This document shows, piece after piece, positions 35,897-44,907 of a stretch of DNA of 64,000 nt (positions within the stretch are counted from its first letter, which is position 1; each line of letters opens with the position of its first letter). Location: the NCBI RefSeq assembly GCF_036014015.1, contig NZ_CP107905.1, positions 1,674,001 to 1,738,000 of the forward strand. Direction: 5' to 3'. The DNA is from Streptomyces sp. NBC_00457 (GTDB taxonomy: Bacteria > Actinomycetota > Actinomycetes > Streptomycetales > Streptomycetaceae). A program made the position numbers and the translations under genes. Below the pieces are notes generated by a model. The model ran no database searches. It had not been told where the DNA came from and saw nothing but the letters and a program-made list of their open reading frames with translations.

Positions 35897-36448
35897 TCAA
35901 CTCTCCCTGTGCTTGAGGACGTCGGCGAGGCTCGGCGCCTCCCGGTCCCGCTGAGACATCGAAGTGACCGGCAGCGGCCAGGGGATGGCGAGCTCCGGGT
36001 CGTCGAAGGCGATCGTCACGTCCTCGGCCGGATCGTGCGGGCGGTCGATCCGGTACGAGGTGTCGGCGGTCTCGGTGAGCGCCTGGAAGCCGTGCGCGCA
36101 GCCCGCCGGGATGTACAGGGTCGTCTGGGTCTCGCCGGACAGTTCGAAGAACGCCCGGCCCAGGTACGTCGGCGAGTCGGGCCGCAGGTCCACGACGACG
36201 TCGAAGATCTTCCCGTACGAGCAGCGCACCAGCTTGGCCTCGCCGGCACCGGAACGCAGGTGCAGGCCGCGCAGCACGCCCCGGACCGAGCGGGACAGGC
36301 TGTCCTGGACGAAGGCGTTCGGGTCGAGGCCCACCGAGCGGACCACGTCGGCGTCGAAGGTGCGGCAGAAGAAGCCGCGCTCGTCGGCGTACGGCGTCGG
36401 CTCGAAGAGGTACGCGCCGGCGATCTCCGGGACTTCGATCGCTTTCAT
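35897..36448 (-). CDS. rfbC: dTDP-4-dehydrorhamnose 3,5-epimerase-like cupin (RmlC family)
   Basis: This 183-residue RmlC-family cupin begins MKAIEVPEIAGAYLFEPTPY. The catalytic His is in LRGLHLR (H63) and the Tyr acid position is kept in TSYRID (Y132). The NYYSP segment after it in true RmlC is replaced by RPHDP, so the substrate or the number of carbons epimerised may differ. No other dTDP-rhamnose genes (rmlA, B, D) are in the window, so it probably acts on the modified nucleotide sugar made by its neighbours. The ATG overlaps the following gene's end by four bases. Confidence 0.85.
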   Translation of the reverse strand: MKAIEVPEIAGAYLFEPTPYADERGFFCRTFDADVVRSVGLDPNAFVQDSLSRSVRGVLRGLHLRSGAGEAKLVRCSYGKIFDVVVDLRPDSPTYLGRAFFELSGETQTTLYIPAGCAHGFQALTETADTSYRIDRPHDPAEDVTIAFDDPELAIPWPLPVTSMSQRDREAPSLADVLKHRES

Positions 36449-37677
36449 GGAGTCTCCTGCGTGGTGTGGGTGCGGCCGGCCGGCGGGAACAGGGCCGTGG
36501 TCAAGGCGGTGAACTGGTCCTCGACGCGCCGGGCGGCGTCCTCGTTCCGCTCCGGGAGGGTCCGCCGCAGCTCCGCCGATCGCTGTTCCAGCTCCCGGAA
36601 CTGCTCGAGCAGCCTGTCGGCGTCGACCTCGCGCGCCGGGTGGCAGTACGCGCCGAGTCCCATCTGGGCCATGAGATCGTCGCTCTTCTCCGAATAGCTG
36701 ACGGCGAGCGTCGGCGTGCCGACCTTCAGCGCGCAGACCAGGTTGTGGTAGCGGGTCGCCACCACGGTGTCGGCGGCCGCCGCCTCCTTCATCAGGTCGG
36801 CGAGCGAGGCCGCCTCGGCGGCGGTGACCAGCGGCGAGTCCACCGCGTCGAGGACCGCGGCGGCCACCGGCCGGTCGAGCTCGTCCCCGGTGAGCAGCCG
36901 GACCGGCCGGCCGTCCTCGACCAGCGCGCGGACGAACCGGATCGTCCCGTCGAGGTAGCGCCGGTGGATCTCCTCGGCCCGTGCACGCTCGTCGTTGCTG
37001 CCGTGCCAGGCCATGACGCCGACGCAGACCGGGCCCGGCGGGCCCGAGGGCGTGCTCGCCCGCGGCGCCGGCAGCGAAAAGGCGAGGTCCGGATAGACCT
37101 CGTCGCGCGCGGTGGCCACGCCCATCGCCCGTATCGCGTCGCGGGAGTGGGCGCCCCGGAACGACCGGTACGCGGCCAGCCGCGCCGACCAGCGCACCAG
37201 GGTCCGGGTCGCCCGGTCGCCGATCTCGGAGGCGCCGACGCTGACCAGTGCGACCCGGGTGCGCAGCAGCCGGCCGCTCGCGCAGAGCAGGAACAGCGAG
37301 TACGGGAAGCCCCACGGCCGCAGCGGCAGCGTGGTCTCCAGGACGCCCGTGCCCGGCACGATCACCACGTCGTGCCGGCGCACCCAAGCGGCGGTGCGGA
37401 CGGCGTCGACGAGCTTGCCCAGACCCTTCGTCGCGATGGCGACGACACTCGAAGCGGTCCGGTACTCACCGCGGTTCCAGTTCATCCGCGCCGCGGGGAT
37501 CCCGTACCGGGCCGTGATGACCTCGGGCCCGCCGCACAGCGCGTCCACGACCGCCTCCGGGTGCTCGGTGCGCAGGTACCCGAGGATGGCCTCCAGTGAC
37601 GCGTCGTTGCCGGAGTTGCCGGCGCCGAACAGGCCGAACAGGCCGACGCGCACCTGAGTTCTGTTCGTCGAGGTCAT
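36445..37677 (-). CDS. Polysaccharide pyruvyltransferase-family protein
   Basis: This 410-residue PS_pyruv_trans protein has the N-terminal GLFGLFGAGNSGNDASLEAIL motif, the VIVPGTGVL strand, and a C-terminal GT-B-like half with ADTVVATRYHNLVCALKVGTP. Such enzymes transfer pyruvate from phosphoenolpyruvate to sugar hydroxyls, forming acidic ketals, in the cytoplasm. It lies between a GT2 and the RmlC-like gene, with four-base overlaps on both sides, so it is firmly part of the polysaccharide operon. Acceptor sugar unknown. Confidence 0.87.
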   Translation of the reverse strand: MTSTNRTQVRVGLFGLFGAGNSGNDASLEAILGYLRTEHPEAVVDALCGGPEVITARYGIPAARMNWNRGEYRTASSVVAIATKGLGKLVDAVRTAAWVRRHDVVIVPGTGVLETTLPLRPWGFPYSLFLLCASGRLLRTRVALVSVGASEIGDRATRTLVRWSARLAAYRSFRGAHSRDAIRAMGVATARDEVYPDLAFSLPAPRASTPSGPPGPVCVGVMAWHGSNDERARAEEIHRRYLDGTIRFVRALVEDGRPVRLLTGDELDRPVAAAVLDAVDSPLVTAAEAASLADLMKEAAAADTVVATRYHNLVCALKVGTPTLAVSYSEKSDDLMAQMGLGAYCHPAREVDADRLLEQFRELEQRSAELRRTLPERNEDAARRVEDQFTALTTALFPPAGRTHTTQETP

Positions 37678-38621
37678 GCCTGCCTCCCCTCCCGGCCGGC
37701 GACGATCGCGTCGACGGAGACCGTGAGCCCGCCCGGGTCGACCGGGGCGCGGTCCTCGACCCGCTCGCCCGCACCCGGCCGGGTGCGGCTGGTCATCCAC
37801 GCGGCCAGGTGGCGGTAGCACGCGCGCCGGTCGGCCGGGGACAACGGCGCCCGCCGGATCGCCGAGACGAAGCCCCAGACGTACTCGGCGAGCAGCCGGG
37901 GCGTCGGATGCAGCGGGCCGGCCCGGCGCGGGTCCAGATTGACGCACCGGGAGCGCTTGGAGGGGTTCGCCCGCTCGGCGCGGGTGGGGTGGTCGCGACG
38001 GAAGTACAGCAGCTCCGGCACCTGGTGGAAGGGCCCGTGCAGGGTGATCTCGGCGACGAACGTGCGGTCCGCGTGGTGGTAGCTGTCGTGCGGCTTCACC
38101 CGGCGCAGCACGTCGGCTCGCATCACCCCGTAGAAGTCGTCGCCACCGGGCTCGAACAGCAGGCTGCGGAAGCGCTCCGGCGCGTGCGGCGAGTCGGTGG
38201 CCAGCCCGTACTCGTACGGGACCGTCACCTGGCCGTCGCCGTCGATGACCGCCTGGCCGCTGTGCGCGAGGACCATGTCCGGCCGCTCGTCCAGCGCCTG
38301 AACGCAGCGCCGCAGCAGGTCCCGGGCGTACAGGTCGTCGTGCGAGGCCCACTTGAACAGCTCGCTCCGGCACTCGGTGAACACGTAGTTGTGGTTCGGT
38401 GCGGCGCCGATGTTCCGGGGCAGCCGGAGATAGCGGATACGCGAGTCCTTCGCGGCGTACCGGCGGCAGATGTCCTGGGTTCCGTCGGTCGAGGCGTTGT
38501 CGGAGATGACCAGCTCGAAGTCCTCGTAGGTCTGGCCGAGCAGGGCATCGAGCGACTCGGCGAGGTACTCCTCCCCGTTGTACACGGGCAGGCCGATGCT
38601 GAGCCGGGGATGGCGGGTCAT
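37674..38621 (-). CDS. Family 2 glycosyltransferase
   Basis: This 315-residue GT-A glycosyltransferase has the LSIGLPVYNGEEYLAESLDAL start, the nucleotide-sugar motif LVISDNASTDGT, and a metal-binding acidic motif in KWASHDDLY (about residue 93). It probably adds one sugar to the lipid-linked repeat unit at the inner membrane. There is no membrane helix. Four-base overlaps connect it to both neighbours. Donor and linkage cannot be predicted. Confidence 0.9.
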   Translation of the reverse strand: MTRHPRLSIGLPVYNGEEYLAESLDALLGQTYEDFELVISDNASTDGTQDICRRYAAKDSRIRYLRLPRNIGAAPNHNYVFTECRSELFKWASHDDLYARDLLRRCVQALDERPDMVLAHSGQAVIDGDGQVTVPYEYGLATDSPHAPERFRSLLFEPGGDDFYGVMRADVLRRVKPHDSYHHADRTFVAEITLHGPFHQVPELLYFRRDHPTRAERANPSKRSRCVNLDPRRAGPLHPTPRLLAEYVWGFVSAIRRAPLSPADRRACYRHLAAWMTSRTRPGAGERVEDRAPVDPGGLTVSVDAIVAGREGRQA

Positions 38622-39916
38622 GTGGTCCTCTCTTCGCTGATGGTGTTGTGCCGGTGCTCGCGCAGGGCGGACCGCAGCTGCAGCCACCACAGGACCGAGG
38701 CGCCGAGGTTCGCGGCGGCGACGCCCCAGGCCGAGCCGGCCGTGCCGGCCACGGCCGCACCGCCGACCCCGCCGCCGACGTAGCAGGCGGAGGCGAACAG
38801 TTGGCAGCGCAGGCTGCGCCGGGCGGCGGCGAGCGCGCGGAGCCCGGCCGCCGCGCCGACGCCGAGGCCGGCGCCCGCGACGCCGAGCGAGATGGGCACG
38901 ATGAGCTCGGAGGACGGGTACCAGACGCTGCCGAGCACGTGCTCGCCGAGACGGTCCGGCACCAGCAGCAGCGCGGTGCCCCAGAGCACTGCGGCGGCGG
39001 CCAGCCCGGCGCCGAGCAGGAGGCAGAACCTGCCCAGTTGATGCGGGGCCTGCCGCAGCACCCGTGCCGCCTCCGGGACGGTGACCAGCGAAAGACCCAT
39101 CAGCACGGCGAGGAACGGGCCCATCAGGAGCTCCGCGCCCCGGACCACACCCACCGCGCTCACCGCGACGACCAGGCCGAGCCCGTACGCCCGCAGCAGG
39201 CTCGCGCCGCTGACGCCGACGTTCTCGAGCAGGTATCGGTAGCCGAGGTCGCGCTGCTCGCGAAGCCAGGCGCGCGCCCGGGTCGGCCGGGGCAGGATGC
39301 CGGACTGGACGCAGCCGTACCCCGCGGCCACCGCCGCCGACCCGCCCCAGGCGAGCACGAAAGCGGTCACGGTGCCCACGCGGGCGGCCGCCACCAGGGC
39401 CGGGATCAGCGCAGCGCCCCACACGAGGTCGTTGACGAACGCCTTCCGCCCGGCGCCCGCGGCGAAGAACGAGAACCGCCAGGCGTCCTGCAGCAGCAGT
39501 CCCGGCATTACCACGCCGAGGCCGACGAACGCGGCGCCCATGCTGCCGCCGAGCCCCAGCCCGACCACGACGGACGCCACGCCGATGACACCGCCGACGC
39601 CGAGCGCGGTACCCGTCGACCGGGTCGTCGCCGCGCGCCAGGACGGCTCCGGCACACCGCTGAAGCGCACCACGAGCGGGTCGGTGGCCAGTCCGCGGGA
39701 GACGTTGAGCACCACGCCGTAGGTCACCCAGGCCAGGCTGAACACGCCGAACGCGGCCAGCCCGAGCGAGCGTGCCACGTACATGCCCACCACGAAGTTG
39801 CTGATGCTGGAGACCGCCTGGTCGGCCAGTCCCCAGGACAGCCGGCCGGCGAGGGCCCGCCGGGCGGATCCGGCCGGTCGCGCCGTCTGCTCCCCCTTGG
39901 TGGTCATCGGCGTCAT
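38618..39916 (-). CDS. Wzx-type polysaccharide flippase (MATE/MVF-like)
   Basis: This 432-residue membrane protein has about 12 predicted helices and the amphipathic N-terminus LSWGLADQAVSSISNFVVGMYVARSLG seen in polysaccharide transporters. It would flip the undecaprenyl-linked repeat unit across the membrane. The ATG at 39916 overlaps the preceding stop by four bases; a second ATG three codons later is possible. It is the only flippase candidate in the operon, matching the Wzy-type polymerase and Wzz-like proteins upstream. Confidence 0.85.
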   Translation of the reverse strand: MTPMTTKGEQTARPAGSARRALAGRLSWGLADQAVSSISNFVVGMYVARSLGLAAFGVFSLAWVTYGVVLNVSRGLATDPLVVRFSGVPEPSWRAATTRSTGTALGVGGVIGVASVVVGLGLGGSMGAAFVGLGVVMPGLLLQDAWRFSFFAAGAGRKAFVNDLVWGAALIPALVAAARVGTVTAFVLAWGGSAAVAAGYGCVQSGILPRPTRARAWLREQRDLGYRYLLENVGVSGASLLRAYGLGLVVAVSAVGVVRGAELLMGPFLAVLMGLSLVTVPEAARVLRQAPHQLGRFCLLLGAGLAAAAVLWGTALLLVPDRLGEHVLGSVWYPSSELIVPISLGVAGAGLGVGAAAGLRALAAARRSLRCQLFASACYVGGGVGGAAVAGTAGSAWGVAAANLGASVLWWLQLRSALREHRHNTISEERTT

Positions 39917-41187
39917 GTCTTGATCAGCCCGGCTCCGTGCAGGGCGTCGGCCGCGGAGGCGACGGTGCCGAACGGCAGCCCGGACCGCTCGGCGACGTCC
40001 AGCAGGCTGTGGTCGCCGTCGGACAGGTTGAGGACCCAGAGCATGGCCATCTGGGCCTGCTTGGTGTCGCTGCGGCCGCCGAGCGCGTCGTACAGCCCGC
40101 GCCGGCCCAACTGCGGTTCGCCGTAAGGGCTGAGGTTGACGTACTGCCGGTTGCGGTCGAGGACTGCGGACGCCTCGCGGCAGACCGCGAGGGTGTCCGC
40201 CATCGCCTCCGGGGAGACGAAGTCCAGATTGTCCGCCGAGGTGTGGTATTCGGGGTAGCCGGCGTACGGGGTCCGGGTGAGCGAGCCCACGCCCAGGTCG
40301 AACCCGGGCGAGCAGTACTGCCGCTCGTCGTAGCCGTACGGCGTGAACTCCTTGACCTGGTGCGGGCGTTCGGAGGCGGCCAGCACGTGCCGCATCACCC
40401 GGTCGATCTCCGCGTCGCCGCGCCTGCTCTGCTTGTACGTCAGGTGGCCCGAGTCTCCGGCGCAGGCCAACACCAGGCCGTGCTTGACTCGCTCCACCCG
40501 CTCCGCGTTGCGGGCCAGCCAGGTGATCGCTCCGATGGTGCCGGGGGCGAAGATGAACCGGTAGGTGTAGTACGGCGTTTGCCGGGCCAGCTCCCGGGCC
40601 AGGAACGTCGCCACGGCGATGCCGGCCAGGTTGTCGTTGGCCAGCGACGGGTGGCAGACGTGGCAGGAGACGATCACCTCGTCCTGGACCTGCCCGGGGA
40701 CGACATGCTCGGCGTAGGTGAGGTGGCCGTCCGCGAGCGTGGAGTCGATGCGCACCTCGTAGTCGCCGTCCGGCATCGCGTCCAAGGTCTCCTGGGCCAG
40801 GCAGAATCCCCATTCCGGCTTGTAGTAACTGGTGCGGTACGGCACCCAGGCCGGGTGGTCCGGCAGGGTGTGCAGGTGTTCGCGCAGCTCGGCCAGCGGC
40901 ATGGTCGTCGCCACCGGCACGCTGTAGCCGAGCACGTGCAGGCTGGACGCGGCGAAGTCGACGACCCGCTTGCCTGCGCTGTCGGCGATGTACGCGTCGC
41001 GGATGTTCCACTCCTGGGGCACGGTCCAGTCGAGCACCTGCGTGCCGGTCGGCACCTCGTGCACCTGCAGCGGGATGTACTCGCCGACGATGTCCAAGGT
41101 GGCACGCACGCCGTCGCCCGTGATGCTCCGGCAGAGCGGGTACATCCGCTCCACCAGGGCGTACATCTCCTCGCCGATCTCGGTCAC
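39913..41187 (-). CDS. DUF4910/M28-like aminopeptidase-fold protein of glycan clusters
   Basis: This 424-residue protein belongs to the DUF4910 (DUF2172, aminopeptidase-like) group. An N-terminal YPLCRSITGDGVRATL motif, a zinc-type SCHVCHPSLANDNLAG motif (about 175-188) and GTIGAITWLARN precede a small C-terminal winged-helix-like tail. Despite the peptidase fold, relatives sit in surface polysaccharide clusters beside nucleotidyltransferase, PIG-L and epimerase genes, as here. A role in hydrolysing or transferring an acyl group on a nucleotide sugar is plausible but unproven. The GTG start at 41187 overlaps the epimerase stop. Confidence 0.82.
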   Translation of the reverse strand: MTEIGEEMYALVERMYPLCRSITGDGVRATLDIVGEYIPLQVHEVPTGTQVLDWTVPQEWNIRDAYIADSAGKRVVDFAASSLHVLGYSVPVATTMPLAELREHLHTLPDHPAWVPYRTSYYKPEWGFCLAQETLDAMPDGDYEVRIDSTLADGHLTYAEHVVPGQVQDEVIVSCHVCHPSLANDNLAGIAVATFLARELARQTPYYTYRFIFAPGTIGAITWLARNAERVERVKHGLVLACAGDSGHLTYKQSRRGDAEIDRVMRHVLAASERPHQVKEFTPYGYDERQYCSPGFDLGVGSLTRTPYAGYPEYHTSADNLDFVSPEAMADTLAVCREASAVLDRNRQYVNLSPYGEPQLGRRGLYDALGGRSDTKQAQMAMLWVLNLSDGDHSLLDVAERSGLPFGTVASAADALHGAGLIKT

Positions 41188-42209
41188 GGGCGCCACCGCA
41201 GGGTGTCGTCGACGGTTCCGGCCTCGGACGCCGCGCGCAGCACGGCGAGGCGGGTGAAGCGTTGCTCGAAGGCCTCGCTGGTCAGGCCGAACTTCTGGTA
41301 GGCGTCCGCGAGTTCCAGCGCGCCCTGCTTCACCGTCCACTCGCAGTCGAAGCCGGGTATCGCGGCCCGGAACCGGGAGAAGTCCACCCGGTACGACCGC
41401 GGATCGGCGCCGTTCTCCCCGGTGATCACCACCTTCACGCCGGACACCGCCTCGGCGACCTGCTCGGCGATCTGGGCGACCGTGACGTTGTTGATCTCGC
41501 TGCCGATGTTGAACGCCCGGTCGTGCACCGCTTCCCGCGGCGCGGCCAGCGCCGCCGTGAAGGCCCGGGCGATGTCGGCTGCGTGCACCAGCGGGCGCCA
41601 AGGGGTGCCGTCGGAGAGCACCAGGACCTCGCCGGACAGGAGCGCGTGGCCCACGAGGTTGTTCAGCACGATGTCGGCGCGCAGCCGGGGCGAGTAGCCG
41701 AAGGCGGTGGCGTTGCGCATGAACACCGGGGTGAAGTCGCCGTCGGCCAGCGCGTGCAGGTCGTCCTCCACCCGCACCTTGGACTCCGCGTAGGGCGTCA
41801 CCGGGCGCAGCGGGGCGTCCTCGCCCACCAGGCCGTCGCCGCCGGCGGCGCCGTACACCGAGCAGGTCGACGCGTACAGGAAGCGTCGCACTCCGGCGTC
41901 GCGGGCCAGCCGGGCCAGCCGTACGGAGGCGTGGTGATTGATGTCGTAGGTGAGGTCCGGCGCCAGCGATCCCAGCGGGTCGTTGGACAGCGCGGCCAGG
42001 TGGATCACGGCCTCCACCCCGGCCACGTGCTCGGCCGTGATGTCACGCAGGTCCACCCGGTGCCCCGGCGGGTCGGCGGGCGTCGGGCCGAGGACGCAGT
42101 CGGCGAACAGGCCGGAGTCGAGGCCGACGACCTCGTGCCCGGCGGCCGCGAGGACCGGGGCCATCACGGTGCCCAGGTAGCCCTGGTGTCCGGTCAGCAG
42201 TACGCGCAA
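41184..42209 (-). CDS. NAD-dependent nucleotide-sugar epimerase/dehydratase (extended SDR)
   Basis: This 341-residue extended SDR has the NAD motif TGHQGYLG (residues 6-13), ASTCSVYG, and the catalytic YAESK. The length and TSEAFEQRFTRL tail fit the sugar-nucleotide SDR family often called NAD-dependent epimerase. It neighbours a cytidylyltransferase-like gene and a C-methyltransferase, so it probably modifies a nucleotide-4-keto sugar. Whether it epimerises, dehydrates or reduces cannot be decided. Confidence 0.87.
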   Translation of the reverse strand: MRVLLTGHQGYLGTVMAPVLAAAGHEVVGLDSGLFADCVLGPTPADPPGHRVDLRDITAEHVAGVEAVIHLAALSNDPLGSLAPDLTYDINHHASVRLARLARDAGVRRFLYASTCSVYGAAGGDGLVGEDAPLRPVTPYAESKVRVEDDLHALADGDFTPVFMRNATAFGYSPRLRADIVLNNLVGHALLSGEVLVLSDGTPWRPLVHAADIARAFTAALAAPREAVHDRAFNIGSEINNVTVAQIAEQVAEAVSGVKVVITGENGADPRSYRVDFSRFRAAIPGFDCEWTVKQGALELADAYQKFGLTSEAFEQRFTRLAVLRAASEAGTVDDTLRWRP

Positions 42210-42212
42210 AGT

Positions 42213-42860
42213 TCAGTCCCCCAGATCGAGCGTGAGTTTGGTGACGGCGAACGCCTCGGCGTATCGCTCGTGGCATTCGATGCCGCGGATCCGCGCAAGG
42301 CCGAGGAAGGCCTCCCGGTCGTACCAGGGCCGGTGCCGCTGCGAGGCGTAGTGCTCCTGCAGGAGCCGCACCTTCTGTTCCGCGATCTCAGGCGACAGCG
42401 GCTGGTACGCCCCCATACGGCCGAGATCGCCGTCCCATTTGACGATCTCGTAGCCGAGCACGAGGTGGTCGCGGAACGCGGTGGGTATCAGCTGCGCCAG
42501 GCCGCGGTGGTCCTGGTGCGCGTCGTCGGTGCGCGGGGCCAGGATCAGATCCGGGTCGGTCTGTCCGCGCAGCTCCTCGACCGCTGCCTTGGCCTCGTCC
42601 CAGTGCACGGGCAGCCGGCCGTCCGGCAGCTTGTGCACGGTCAGCCGCAGGTCGGCGCCCGGGCAGAAGGCGGCGAGCGCGGCCTGCTCCTCCTGCTCGC
42701 GCTCACTGCCGCCGCCGGAGAGCACCAGCGCGTCGACACGGATACCCGGGTGCGCGAGGCACAGCGTCAGCAGCGTGCCGCCGGCGCCGATGGCGATGTC
42801 GTCGCAGTGTGCGCCCACCGCGACGATCCGGTCCAGGCGCCCGGCGCCGAGCCGGATCAC
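42213..42860 (-). CDS. PIG-L family deacetylase
   Basis: This 215-residue zinc hydrolase of the PIG-L/LmbE family has the metal motif GAHCDDIAIGAGG (about 17-28) and the second motif RTDDAHQDHRGL near residue 113. Family members remove N-acetyl groups from GlcNAc-type sugars in glycan and mycothiol pathways. Here it sits between a cytidylyltransferase and an epimerase, suggesting deacetylation of an intermediate or of the repeat unit. The GTG start overlaps the upstream stop (GTGA). Confidence 0.88.
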   Translation of the reverse strand: MIRLGAGRLDRIVAVGAHCDDIAIGAGGTLLTLCLAHPGIRVDALVLSGGGSEREQEEQAALAAFCPGADLRLTVHKLPDGRLPVHWDEAKAAVEELRGQTDPDLILAPRTDDAHQDHRGLAQLIPTAFRDHLVLGYEIVKWDGDLGRMGAYQPLSPEIAEQKVRLLQEHYASQRHRPWYDREAFLGLARIRGIECHERYAEAFAVTKLTLDLGD

Positions 42861-43651
42861 GCGTTCACCCCGGCACTGTCCTGCTCCCACACGGCCCAGG
42901 GGCGGTCGCCTCGGGCGTAGGCGGTGTCGAGCGCGGCCCGCTCCTTCACGGTGTCGGTCGGCTTCCAGAAGCCGCGGTGCTGGTGGGCCACCAGCCGCCC
43001 CTGCTTGGCGAGTTGGGCGCAGCCGTCGGCGACCAGGTCCCCGTTCTCCGGTATGTGGTCGAAGACCTCCTGGCGGAGCACGAAGTAGCCGCCGTTCTCC
43101 CACAGGGGCATGTCGCTCACCGCGGTGATGCCCCCCACCAAGCCGTCCTCGCCCAACTCCACGCAGTGGAAGGAGGATTGCGGCGGCACCACCATCATCG
43201 ACGCACCGGCGTCGCGCAGGGCGAACTTCTCGATCATCTCCGGCAGCGGGGCGTCGGTGAGCACGTCGGCATAGTTGGCGAGGAACATCTCGTCGCCGTC
43301 CAGGTGGTGCCGCACCCGGCGCAGCCGCTCCCCGATCGGTGACTCGATGCCGGTCTGCGCGAACGTGATCGTCCAGTCCGAGATGTCGGTGGACAGCAGC
43401 TCGGTCCGCCCGCCGCGCAGCACGAAGTCGTTGGACGTCGTCTCCTCGTAGTTGAGGAAGAAGTCCTTGATGTGGTGGGCCCCGTAGCCGAGGCACAGGA
43501 TGAACTCCGTGTGCCCGAAGTGCGCGTAGTAGCGCATGACGTGCCAGATCAGCGGTCGCGGGCCGACCATCGCCATCGGCTTGGGGACGTCGTCGGAGGT
43601 TCCGTTGCGCATCCGCATCCCGTAACCGCCGCAGAACAGAACGACCTTCAT
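42857..43651 (-). CDS. Sugar-1-phosphate nucleotidyltransferase (glucose-1-phosphate cytidylyltransferase-like)
   Basis: This 264-residue NTP_transferase is close in length and pattern to RfbF. It has the nucleotide loop LFCGGYGMRMRNGT, the KPMAMVGPRPLIWHVMRYYAHFG strand, GYGAHHIKDFFLNY and HRGFWKPTDTVKE. It would activate a hexose-1-phosphate, probably with CTP. The usual CDP-glucose 4,6-dehydratase partner (RfbG) is absent from the window, so the pathway that follows is either completed elsewhere or unconventional. Confidence 0.88.
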   Translation of the reverse strand: MKVVLFCGGYGMRMRNGTSDDVPKPMAMVGPRPLIWHVMRYYAHFGHTEFILCLGYGAHHIKDFFLNYEETTSNDFVLRGGRTELLSTDISDWTITFAQTGIESPIGERLRRVRHHLDGDEMFLANYADVLTDAPLPEMIEKFALRDAGASMMVVPPQSSFHCVELGEDGLVGGITAVSDMPLWENGGYFVLRQEVFDHIPENGDLVADGCAQLAKQGRLVAHQHRGFWKPTDTVKERAALDTAYARGDRPWAVWEQDSAGVNA

Positions 43652-44907
43652 GCTGTGACCTTTCTGGACGCGACCTCGACGATGCTCAGTTCCGGGATGG
43701 GAAAGACCAGCCGGCCGCCCCACTCGTGGATGAAGGACAGCTGCTCGACCAGCTCGGCCCGCAGGTTCCATGGCAGGACGAGGACGTAGTCCGGCTTGTC
43801 GGCGGCTATCTGCTCGGGCGGCAGGATCGGGATGCGGGTGCCCGGGGTGAACCGGCCGTGCTTGTAGGGGTTGCGGTCGACCGTGTACGGCAGCAGGTCG
43901 GGGCGGATGCCGCAGTGGTTGAGCAGCGTGTTGCCCTTGCCCGGAGCGCCGTAGCCGACGACCGTCTCGCCGCGCTCGGCCGCCTCGATGAGGAACTTGA
44001 GGAGGTCCCGGCGCACCTTCGCCACCCGGGCGGAGAACTCGGTGTACCCGGACAGCTCCTGCAGCCCGGCGGCCTTCTCCCGGGCCAGTACGTCGGCCAC
44101 CCGCTCCGTCGGCTCGCCCGCCACCTCGGCCGGCCGGGCCCACAGGCGGATGGAGCCGCCGTGCGTGGGCAGCAACTCGACGTCCACGAGCGCGAGTCCG
44201 CCGCTCGCCAGGGCCCGGATCGCGGACGCGACCGTGTAGTACTGGAAGTGCTCGTGGTAGATCGTGTCGTACTGGTTCTCCTCGATCAGGGTCAGCAGGT
44301 GCTGCACCTCGATGGAGACCCAGCCGTCGTCGGCGACCAGGGCGCGCAGCCCCTGGGTGAACCCGACCACGTCGGGGATGTGCGCGTACACGTTGTTCGC
44401 CACGACCAGGTTGGCCGGGCCGTGCTCGGCGCGCACGGCCGAGCCGGTCTGAGGGCTCAGGAACTCCGTGAGCGTGGGTACGCCCGCCTCGCGCGCCACG
44501 GCGCCGACGTTCACCGACGGCTCGACGCCCAGGCAGCGGATCCCCCGGTCCACCACGTGCTTCAGCAGGTATCCGTCGTTGCTCGCGACCTCGACGACGA
44601 AGGCGTCGGAGCCGTTGGTGTCGAGACCCACCCGCTGCACCGCGTCGGCGACGAACGTACGCGCGTGCTCCACCCAGGAGGTCGAGTACGAGGAGAAGTA
44701 CGCGTACTCCTTGAACGTCTCCTCCGGCGTGATCAGCGGCGGGATCTGCGCCAGCCAGCAGTCGGTGCACACCCGCAGGTGCAGCGGGTACGCCGGTTCC
44801 GCCTGGTCCAGTTGGTCCGCGGCGAGAAAGCTCTCACACGGTGGCGTCGCCCCGAGATCGACGACGCTCGCCAGCGCCTCCGAGCCGCACAGTCGGCATC
44901 GTGTCAT
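43648..44907 (-). CDS. Class I SAM sugar C-methyltransferase (TylCIII/NovU type)
   Basis: This 419-residue three-part methyltransferase has an N-terminal zinc motif (CRLC at C4/C7 and CTDC at C47/C50) and a SAM domain with FVVEVASNDGYLL near 108 and NNVYAHIPD. The C-terminal Methyltransf_14 domain contains VVGYGAPGKGNTLLNHCGI. This architecture belongs to enzymes that C-methylate nucleotide-4-keto sugars to give branched sugars. With the neighbouring cytidylyltransferase and epimerase it predicts a branched-chain sugar in the glycan. Its ATG directly abuts the upstream TAG stop. Confidence 0.9.
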   Translation of the reverse strand: MTRCRLCGSEALASVVDLGATPPCESFLAADQLDQAEPAYPLHLRVCTDCWLAQIPPLITPEETFKEYAYFSSYSTSWVEHARTFVADAVQRVGLDTNGSDAFVVEVASNDGYLLKHVVDRGIRCLGVEPSVNVGAVAREAGVPTLTEFLSPQTGSAVRAEHGPANLVVANNVYAHIPDVVGFTQGLRALVADDGWVSIEVQHLLTLIEENQYDTIYHEHFQYYTVASAIRALASGGLALVDVELLPTHGGSIRLWARPAEVAGEPTERVADVLAREKAAGLQELSGYTEFSARVAKVRRDLLKFLIEAAERGETVVGYGAPGKGNTLLNHCGIRPDLLPYTVDRNPYKHGRFTPGTRIPILPPEQIAADKPDYVLVLPWNLRAELVEQLSFIHEWGGRLVFPIPELSIVEVASRKVTA

